The notes beneath the pieces were generated by a model. That model did no database searches. It had not been told where the DNA came from and was given only the letters and a program-made list of their open reading frames with translations. Shown here one piece after another: positions 58,092 to 64,000 of a stretch of 64,000 nucleotides of DNA; positions within the stretch are counted from its first letter, which is position 1; each line of letters begins with the position of its first letter. A program made the position numbers and the translations under genes. The stretch lies in the NCBI RefSeq assembly GCF_023555005.1, contig NZ_JAMJPJ010000010.1, forward strand, positions 37,578 to 101,577, read 5' to 3'. The DNA is from Halomonas llamarensis (GTDB lineage: Bacteria; Pseudomonadota; Gammaproteobacteria; Pseudomonadales; Halomonadaceae).

Positions 58092-58591
58092 GCGTGGTTC
58101 TCCTCGCGCAGCTGAATAATAGCGCGCAGCACGATGGCGATGGCCTGCAGCAAGATAAACACCGCGGCCAGAACGATCACGCCCTTTACGGGGTACACCG
58201 GAATCGACACCATGCCGTAAGTGGTTTCGCCACGGCTGATGGAACGTTCGAAAAAGGCCCAGCCTTGGGTTAGCAACAACCAGATAAAGGGGACAAAAAA
58301 GATTGCGTAACCGACGATTTCCAGTGCCGCTTGTTTTTTGCGCGATAACAGACGTTTTAATACGTCGACTTCTACGTGAGCGTGATGACGAAGCCCGTAG
58401 GCGGCCATCAGCATAAAGTGGGCGCCGAACAGCATTTTCGTCACGTCAAACGCCCAGTCGCTGGGGCGCCCAAGGAAAAAACGCATTGCGATGTCATACA
58501 GCACAATCAGTGTGATAATACCGATCAAAGGCGCCACAATTCGCCCAAAGAGCTCATTGAACGCATCAATGGCTTTTGCAATCGCATACAT
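58088..58591 (-). CDS. dctQ: TRAP transporter small permease DctQ
   Basis: This 167-residue protein with four membrane helices is the small TRAP subunit. GGGAG lies before the ATG. Typical segments are FLGRPSDWAFDVTKMLFGAH and HAHVEVDVLKRLL. It sits between dctP and dctM, and a terminator lies between it and dctP. Confidence 0.88.
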   Translation of the reverse strand: MYAIAKAIDAFNELFGRIVAPLIGIITLIVLYDIAMRFFLGRPSDWAFDVTKMLFGAHFMLMAAYGLRHHAHVEVDVLKRLLSRKKQAALEIVGYAIFFVPFIWLLLTQGWAFFERSISRGETTYGMVSIPVYPVKGVIVLAAVFILLQAIAIVLRAIIQLREENHA

Positions 58592-58643
58592 GGGAAGTCT
58601 CCCGGTTCTTAATAAGGGCTATTGAGAATAAAGACGCGCAACG

Positions 58644-58678
58644 AAAAAAACCGCCCCGATGCAAGCATCGGGGCGGTT
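58644..58678 (-). terminator. Partial terminator between dctP and dctQ
   Basis: AACCGCCCCGATGC pairs perfectly with GCATCGGGGCGGTT. On the minus strand a run of seven T follows, so most transcripts probably end after dctP and some read on, giving more binding protein than permease. Confidence 0.82.
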
Positions 58679-58689
58679 GCGGTGGCTAA

Positions 58690-59793
58690 TTACATGCAGG
58701 CTTCGATTTCTTCGAGAGACGGCAGGTTGTCGATAGAGCGGCTCATGTTGAACGGCACGGTCACATCACGCCAGGTAGCGTAGTGCTCCATGTAGCTGAT
58801 CATGGAGTGATAGACTTTGGCGTGCATCGGGTCTTCACAAGCACCGCGCAGAATAACTTCGTTGGTCGCGTCTTGGATGGTGGCAAGATCTTCCGCAGAG
58901 AGCGTGCTGATCTCAACGCCATCTTCTTGGAACTTCACCGTGGCGTCGGTTGATTCACGCTCTGACCACGACAGTGACCACGCCATAGTGGCATCGGCTG
59001 CGATTTTTAGCGTTTCTTGCGTTTCTTCGGGCAGTGCGTCCCACGCATCTTTGTTGATCATGACGCCGAAGACGCTGGCGGACTGGTGCCAGCCGGGCGT
59101 TGACCAGTAATCCGCGACTTCGGAGAAGCCGGCTTTGTAGTCGACACCAGGCGTGGAGAATTCACCCGCGTCGATCACGCCACGCTCAATCGCTTGGTAC
59201 ACTTCGCCACCGGCGAGCGTGACCTGGGAGCCGCCAAGCATCTCTAACACGCGGCCTTGGTCACGACCCGAGAGGCGCAGGCGCTTGCCTTCGAGGTCGG
59301 CAATGCTTTCGATCGGCGTGTTGCCCATAAAGCCGGATTCATTGTTGGTAATACCGTAGGGCAGATACACCATGTTGTAATCGCCGTACACTTCCTGGTA
59401 GAGCTCAAAACCGCCCCACTGCTGAATCCAGTTGAGGTAATCAACGCCGTTGAACAGGCTGGTGGTGGTGGCGAGCGGCGAGAAGGCGGGGCTGCGGCCG
59501 GCCCAATAGCCGGGCCAATCGCCCGAGGCTTGAATAGCGCCGGTTTCGGTGGCGTCAAATACCTCGGTACCGGGCATCAGTGTGCCGCCAGCGCGGAAGT
59601 TGATTTGCAACTCGTCGCCGGCCAGCTGGTTGACCAATTCGACCCAATGCTGGTCGATTTTGATCAAATCCAGGTTATCCGGCCAGGTGGTGGTCATGGT
59701 CCATTGTTCCTGGGCATGCGCGGTAGTGGAAAACGCAGCGAGGGCGATGCCTGCAGCAAGACCGGTAACGGCAAATTTGGTCATCTTTGTCAT
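58690..59793 (-). CDS. dctP: TRAP transporter solute-binding protein DctP
   Basis: This 367-residue periplasmic protein starts at the ATG 59793, behind AGGAAG. The signal peptide ends near residue 27 (TAHAQ). Features of TRAP receptors include WTMTTTWPDNLDL, the carboxylate-binding Arg in LRLSGRDQGRVLEML, and GGEVYQAIERGVIDAGEF. Both ends are complete. A palindrome-rich region precedes it. Confidence 0.9.
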   Translation of the reverse strand: MTKMTKFAVTGLAAGIALAAFSTTAHAQEQWTMTTTWPDNLDLIKIDQHWVELVNQLAGDELQINFRAGGTLMPGTEVFDATETGAIQASGDWPGYWAGRSPAFSPLATTTSLFNGVDYLNWIQQWGGFELYQEVYGDYNMVYLPYGITNNESGFMGNTPIESIADLEGKRLRLSGRDQGRVLEMLGGSQVTLAGGEVYQAIERGVIDAGEFSTPGVDYKAGFSEVADYWSTPGWHQSASVFGVMINKDAWDALPEETQETLKIAADATMAWSLSWSERESTDATVKFQEDGVEISTLSAEDLATIQDATNEVILRGACEDPMHAKVYHSMISYMEHYATWRDVTVPFNMSRSIDNLPSLEEIEACM

Positions 59794-60193
59794 TTTTAAC
59801 TTCCTGATGAGGTTGACGTTTAGCGTTATTGGGTAAAGTGTTGTGATTGATAATGCGATTGTCAACCGTATTTAAAAGAAAGGTTAACAACGGTGCTCGC
59901 ACCGTTACCCTAATATAGCGCCTTTCTGCGCAAGTGAAAGCTTACGTTAACGTAAATTTTTCACTTGCTGCTTTAGAAACTAACCTAGCACAGACATCCG
60001 GTTGCAGCGCAATATCAGTCAAAAACGGCGGTCAACGCCAACGTGCGTTGGCAATGATTAAAAAACGGATATTTATCATTAGGTTATAAGTATATGATGA
60101 TGACGTGCGTGTTAAGAACCAGAAGTAAAGCGTTGAAAAACTTATATTTTTACAACCAAAGTTGTAAGAGATGTCGGCGGTTTTAGGCGCGAG
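59794..60193. other. Divergent control region between dctP and tmcA
   Basis: No gene is visible in these 400 bp. They hold a perfect 8-bp-arm palindrome (59889-59906, AACGGTGC-TC-GCACCGTT) and a nested palindrome (59931-59967). 60001-60193 is AT-rich and should include the tmcA promoter; I see no clear -35/-10 pair. Confidence 0.6.
59931..59967. promoter_or_regulatory. Nested 37-bp palindrome upstream of dctP
   Basis: An outer pair CAAGTGAAA and TTTCACTTG flanks an inner perfect palindrome TTACGTTAACGTAA; only the 2-nt and 3-nt linkers differ. It lies 138-174 bp upstream of the dctP start and looks like an operator for an unknown regulator. Confidence 0.6.
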
Positions 60194-62320
60194 ATGATGA
60201 CTCACGTGAGATCAGTGTCTCAGTTACCCCGCACGCTTAGTGCCGTGCTTCTACATGCGCAGCGGTTAAAACGGCGCGGCTGGCGCCAGTGGCTATGGCT
60301 TGAAGGTGACCCGGATGACGCCCGCCGTGAGGCACAGACTCTCTGGCATGCCCACGCGTGGCAGGCGCCGCTGTGGGTGGGAGAGCATCCCCCTTGCGAG
60401 CCTGCTTTGTTGGCTTCTCAAGCCCGTACCCAGTTAGGCCAAGAGCATCAGTTGATCGTCTTTGATGCTGCAAACGGCGGGCTGGACCCGGATGCGCTTG
60501 GGGCGCTTGGCGGCACGTTGTTGGCCGGGGGATTGCTGGTGCTGATCACCCCTTGCGACTGGGGCAACGCTGCGGATTACGATTATCGCCGCATGACGGA
60601 TTACCCTTACGCTTGGGAATCGCTGACCTTTCACTATTTAGCTCGCCTTGCCCGCTTATTGCGCGCTGAGGCGGGCGTCATTCGCTGGCGAGTCGGCAAG
60701 AGTCTGCAGTTGCCGCGCTTACCCCCCAGCGCCCAGCAGCAAACGCTGCCACCGGATGCGGACTGCCTCACTCATGACCAAGCTCGTGCCGTGGCAATGC
60801 TCGCTGGGCTTAAGCGTCGCCGCCCGCTGGTCATCACCGCAGACCGTGGCCGTGGGAAAAGCGCCGCGCTTGGTATCGCGTGTGCGCGACTGTTGGACAA
60901 AGGCATTGACACGATTTGGGTAACCGCGCCCCGCCCGGCCGCCGTGGCGCCGCTTTTTGCACGATTGGCGGCGCTGTGCCCGCAGGGTGAGCGGCCCTCG
61001 CCACATGAAGTGCGCTTGGCGAGCGGCCAGCGCGTGGTGTTTATCGCGCCGGATGCGCTGAGTGCCAGCGTTGAACGCGCTGAACTTGGCGGCGATGGCA
61101 GCTATTTGCTGGTGGATGAGGCTGCTGCCATTCCTGCCGTGCTGCTCGGCCGCTGGCTGCAGGCCTTTCCGCGTATCGCCTTTGCGACGACGGTACACGG
61201 CTACGAGGGCTCCGGGCGTGGTTTTGCACTGCGCTTTCGCGACCAGCTTGATCGTTATACGCCGCAGTGGTGCGAACTAACGCTCAATACCCCCGTGCGC
61301 TGGCGCGAAGGTGATCCCCTGGAGGCCACACTCAACCGTCTTCTGCTGCTTAAAGCGCCGTTGCCGCCGCGAGTCAGTGACGCCAGCGCGCCTTACCGTG
61401 TCACGCAAGCAGCGCTCGCTCAGGATGAAACCGCACTTGGTGCGCTCTTTGGGCTGCTGGTGCAGTCTCACTATCGCACCACGCCCGCCGATGTGCGCCA
61501 GTTGCTGGATGGCCCCGCCACGCAAATTCGCGTTCATGGGCCCATGCATGCCCCGCAGGGCGTGGTGGTCACCCGCAGCGAAGGCGGTTTTACGCCTGAG
61601 CTTGCCGAGCAGGTCGCCCGCGGCGAGCGGCGCCCCCAAGGGCACTTGCTGGCGCAGTCGTTGGCCGCGCATGGGGGGTGTCGCCGCGCGTTGACCGCCC
61701 GCTGGCGTCGGGTAACGCGGATCGCTGTTCATCCTGACGCGCGCCGTCAGGGCAGTGGCCAAGCACTGCTAGAAGACGAAATGGCTTCGGCTCGTGCCGG
61801 AGAGGTGGATCTTTTCGGAGCCACGTTCGGCGCGGAGGCGGGGCTTGTACGCTTCTGGCGTCAGGCCGGGTTTGTGCCGGTGCGAGTGGGGATTTCGCGC
61901 GATACGTCCACCGGCGAGTTCGCCGTTATGGTGGCCAAGGCGCTTACCTCCCATGGCGAGAGTGTGCTGGCCGAGCTGTGTCAGCGCTTTCAAGCGGCAT
62001 TTTTCAATTTATTAGCGTTTGAGCTGCGCGAGCTTCCCGCGGGTGTGCTAGTCCAGCTACTGAAGGATTGGCCGCCGCTGACGCTAAGCGAGTTGCAGCG
62101 TCAAGATGCCGAAGATGTCGCCTATGCCAAGCGCGACCCACGCTTGGCTCGGGGGGCGCTGCAAACGCTCTCGGTTAACGCCGGCCAACAAGCCTTAACG
62201 CAGGAACAGCAGGCAGCACTGGCCGCGCTTACCGGCTGGGCGTTTCAAAATCGGCCGCTAGAAAAAGGTCATAAGGCCGCCGTTGCGGCGCTACGCCAGA
62301 CGGTGGCGTTGCTGCTCTAG
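60194..62320 (+). CDS. tmcA: tRNA(Met) cytidine acetyltransferase TmcA
   Basis: TmcA makes N4-acetylcytidine at the wobble base of elongator tRNA-Met using ATP and acetyl-CoA. The 708-residue product has the N-terminal domain, a helicase-like ATPase (TADRGRGKSAALGIA; LLVDEAAAIP; HGYEGSGRGFALRFRDQLD) and a GNAT acetyltransferase part (RRVTRIAVHPDARRQGSGQA). Two ATG codons at 60194 and 60197 can serve as starts; the ribosome site is weak. It stands alone upstream of pepD. Confidence 0.93.
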   Translation: MMTHVRSVSQLPRTLSAVLLHAQRLKRRGWRQWLWLEGDPDDARREAQTLWHAHAWQAPLWVGEHPPCEPALLASQARTQLGQEHQLIVFDAANGGLDPDALGALGGTLLAGGLLVLITPCDWGNAADYDYRRMTDYPYAWESLTFHYLARLARLLRAEAGVIRWRVGKSLQLPRLPPSAQQQTLPPDADCLTHDQARAVAMLAGLKRRRPLVITADRGRGKSAALGIACARLLDKGIDTIWVTAPRPAAVAPLFARLAALCPQGERPSPHEVRLASGQRVVFIAPDALSASVERAELGGDGSYLLVDEAAAIPAVLLGRWLQAFPRIAFATTVHGYEGSGRGFALRFRDQLDRYTPQWCELTLNTPVRWREGDPLEATLNRLLLLKAPLPPRVSDASAPYRVTQAALAQDETALGALFGLLVQSHYRTTPADVRQLLDGPATQIRVHGPMHAPQGVVVTRSEGGFTPELAEQVARGERRPQGHLLAQSLAAHGGCRRALTARWRRVTRIAVHPDARRQGSGQALLEDEMASARAGEVDLFGATFGAEAGLVRFWRQAGFVPVRVGISRDTSTGEFAVMVAKALTSHGESVLAELCQRFQAAFFNLLAFELRELPAGVLVQLLKDWPPLTLSELQRQDAEDVAYAKRDPRLARGALQTLSVNAGQQALTQEQQAALAALTGWAFQNRPLEKGHKAAVAALRQTVALLL

Positions 62321-62372
62321 CGGTGCTAGCGCCGTGGCGGTAGAGTGGTCGAGTACATTTTCCGGAGTTGTC

Positions 62373-63830
62373 ATGAACGAACATCTTGAAACGCTCGACC
62401 CGGCGCCGCTATGGCGCCATTTTCGTACCCTGTGTAATACGCCGCGTCCATCCGGTGAAGAAGCGGCGCTGGTAGCAACGCTGGAGGCGTGGGCCGATGC
62501 TCAGGGCCTCGCGCACGATCGCGACGCTTTCGGCAACCTGCGCATCAAAAAACCGGCGTCGCCCGGCAGTGAAAAGGCGCCTGGGGTGATTCTGCAAGGG
62601 CATTTGGATATGGTCGTGCAGGCCAATGCAGGCACGGCGCATGACTTCAGCCACGACCCTATTCGCACTTACGTCGAAGGTGGCTGGCTGCACGCCGATG
62701 GCACGACGCTCGGTGCGGACAATGGCCTCGGTGTGGCGGCGGCATTGGCCGTGTTGGAAGATAAGACACTAACCCACGGCCCGCTGGAAGCGCTATTTAC
62801 CCTGGAAGAAGAAACCTCGATGGGCGGCGCGCTGAACCTGGCTGAAGGCTGGCTAGAAGGCGAGCGGCTGATCAACCTGGACTCCGAAGAGCGCGGCGAG
62901 GTGTACATCGGCTGCGCTGGCGGCAGCGACGTGGTAGTGAATGCCCAGCTGCCCACAAGCGAGGTCAAAGGCGACGAGCGAAGCTTGCGCATAGCGCTTA
63001 CCGGGTTGAAGGGGGGCCACTCGGGGATGGATATCCACCAGCCGCTGGGCAATGCCAACCGCCTGTTGATCAGAGTGCTGCGCACACTTGAGCCGCTAGA
63101 AGCACGGCTTGGCGACTACGCGGGTGGCACGCTGCGTAACGCCATCCCTCGCGAGGCCTTTGCCACGCTGGTGTTGCCCGCCGATACCGTCGAGGCAGCC
63201 GTCGCGAAGGTTAATCAGCTAGAGCAGACGCTTAAACGCGAACTCGGCAGCGCCGACAACGGCCTGCAGTTGACGGCAGAGCCTGCGCATTTTGACGGCG
63301 AGGCCTTGACCCATGATGCCAGCGCTATGTGGGTCGCGACGCTACACGCCGCCCCTTGTGGGGTGGAGCGTATGAGTGCGGACGTGCCTGGCGTGGTCGA
63401 TACCTCCAATAATTTGGGCGTGCTAAGCCTAAAAGCGGGGCGTTTTCATCTCTGCGCGCTGGTACGCTCGCTTCACGATAGCGCTGTTGACGCCATGGTG
63501 GATCGCTTTCAAGCGCTGTTTGGCCTGATGGGCGCGCGGGCAAAAGCCGAACACGGCTACCCCGGCTGGGTACCAAACCCCAATGGCGAACTGCTGGCGG
63601 CGTTTAAGGCGCAACATCAAGCGCTGTTGGGCCGAGACGCTGGGGTGAAAGTGATTCACGCGGGGCTGGAGTGCGGGATTATTGGCAGTAAGTACCCGCA
63701 CCTGGACATGATCTCGTTTGGGCCGTCGATCCGTGGCGCTCACTCGCCGGATGAGAGGGTGGAGCTTGCGTCAGTCACGGAGTTTTGGCATGTGCTGACG
63801 GCGCTATTGGCGGCCACGGCGCTTGGCTAA
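62373..63830 (+). CDS. pepD: Aminoacyl-histidine dipeptidase PepD
   Basis: This 485-residue M20 metallopeptidase splits Xaa-His dipeptides in the cytoplasm. Motifs include ILQGHLDMV, GTTLGADNGLGVAAALA and FTLEEETSMGG, all part of the two-zinc site. The start at 62373 gives the usual family length; an earlier start at 62283 lies inside tmcA. A terminator follows, and a group II intron appears to begin just after it. Confidence 0.92.
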   Translation: MNEHLETLDPAPLWRHFRTLCNTPRPSGEEAALVATLEAWADAQGLAHDRDAFGNLRIKKPASPGSEKAPGVILQGHLDMVVQANAGTAHDFSHDPIRTYVEGGWLHADGTTLGADNGLGVAAALAVLEDKTLTHGPLEALFTLEEETSMGGALNLAEGWLEGERLINLDSEERGEVYIGCAGGSDVVVNAQLPTSEVKGDERSLRIALTGLKGGHSGMDIHQPLGNANRLLIRVLRTLEPLEARLGDYAGGTLRNAIPREAFATLVLPADTVEAAVAKVNQLEQTLKRELGSADNGLQLTAEPAHFDGEALTHDASAMWVATLHAAPCGVERMSADVPGVVDTSNNLGVLSLKAGRFHLCALVRSLHDSAVDAMVDRFQALFGLMGARAKAEHGYPGWVPNPNGELLAAFKAQHQALLGRDAGVKVIHAGLECGIIGSKYPHLDMISFGPSIRGAHSPDERVELASVTEFWHVLTALLAATALG

Positions 63831-63844
63831 ATAGTGGTTAATAA

Positions 63845-63872
63845 AAAACGGCGCCTCTTGAGGCGCCGTTTT
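63845..63872 (+). terminator. Terminator of pepD
   Basis: AAAACGGCGCCTC pairs with GAGGCGCCGTTTT around TT. The T tract ends four bases before the presumed group II intron. Confidence 0.87.
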
Positions 63873-63876
63873 GCGT

Positions 63877-64000
63877 GTGCGCCAGGCATGGCGCGCAGCG
63901 CCTTGACCGGCGCTGTTCCTGGGGGTGGTGCCTCAGGATGACTTGGGGGTGAAAGTCCCCTGCACGCCCGGCAAGGGGAAGTGCTAGCTGACGGCAAGGG
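63877..64000 (+). mobile_element. 5' end of a group II intron (class C-like), cut by the window edge
   Basis: The last 124 bp start GTGCGCCAGGCATGGCGC and continue with GGGGGTGAAAGTCCCC and AGCTGACGGCAAGGG segments, which are typical of domain I of bacterial group II introns as I recall them. GTGCG is a usual 5' boundary. The position directly behind a rho-independent terminator fits class C introns, which insert at such hairpins. The maturase and 3' end lie outside the window. Confidence 0.7.

Overview
The window looks like a chromosomal segment of a moderately halophilic gammaproteobacterium of the Halomonas group. The main reasons are an ectoine hydroxylase gene (ectD), GC-rich coding sequence, and Pseudomonas/Halomonas-type neighbourhoods (znuCBA; glnA-DUF4124-glnL-glnG; thrB next to polA). 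This assignment is an inference from protein families; no 16S gene is present.

Layout. (1) 1-2.6 kb: a zinc-uptake operon on the minus strand (small His-rich membrane peptide, znuC, znuB, znuA cut by the window edge) behind a Zur-like palindrome. (2) 2.8-14.6 kb: a complete type I-F CRISPR-Cas locus, cas1, cas2-3, csy1-csy2-csy3-csy4, then a leader with two exact IHF consensus sites and an array of 54 identical 28-bp repeats with 53 spacers. A HicB-like antitoxin-domain ORF sits antisense between cas2-3 and csy1. (3) 14.6-16.5 kb: a worn flank holding an AbiEi-like antitoxin, a 29-codon stub that looks like the start of its AbiEii toxin, a single relic repeat of type I-E sequence, a gene apparently frameshifted at a C6 run, and a divergent glycosyltransferase-like gene. 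(4) 16.6-21.8 kb: nitrogen control: NtrC sites, a sigma-54 promoter, glnA, a DUF4124 gene, an NtrC site, glnL and glnG. (5) 21.9-24.9 kb: a diguanylate cyclase, a ChaN-like protein, a DUF6435 peptide and a YqiA-like hydrolase. (6) 24.9-37 kb: a phosphorus-acquisition block: PAP2 phosphatase, glycosyltransferase, phnDCEE, a SixA-CHAD fusion and ugpBAEC. Well-formed Pho boxes (11-bp-spaced half-sites) precede phnD and ugpB. (7) 37-52.5 kb: argE, a 1338-residue GAF-PAS-LOV-GGDEF-EAL protein with an overlapping GIY-YIG gene and a deacetylase, ectD, an FAH-family hydrolase, speA, thrB and polA. (8) 52.5-59.8 kb: an iron(III) ABC transporter with components on both strands, and a TRAP transporter (dctP, dctQ, dctM). 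(9) 60.2-64 kb: tmcA, pepD, and the 5' end of what looks like a group II intron directly after the pepD terminator.

How parts work together. Cas1 and Cas2-3 would acquire spacers at the IHF-bent leader; Csy4 cuts the array transcript at the repeat hairpin; Csy1-4 form the surveillance complex that recruits Cas2-3. The array end and flank look like a site of repeated gain and loss of defence genes. Gln and phosphorus blocks carry matching operators next to their genes. All functional statements come from motif and family recognition by eye; no database search was run.
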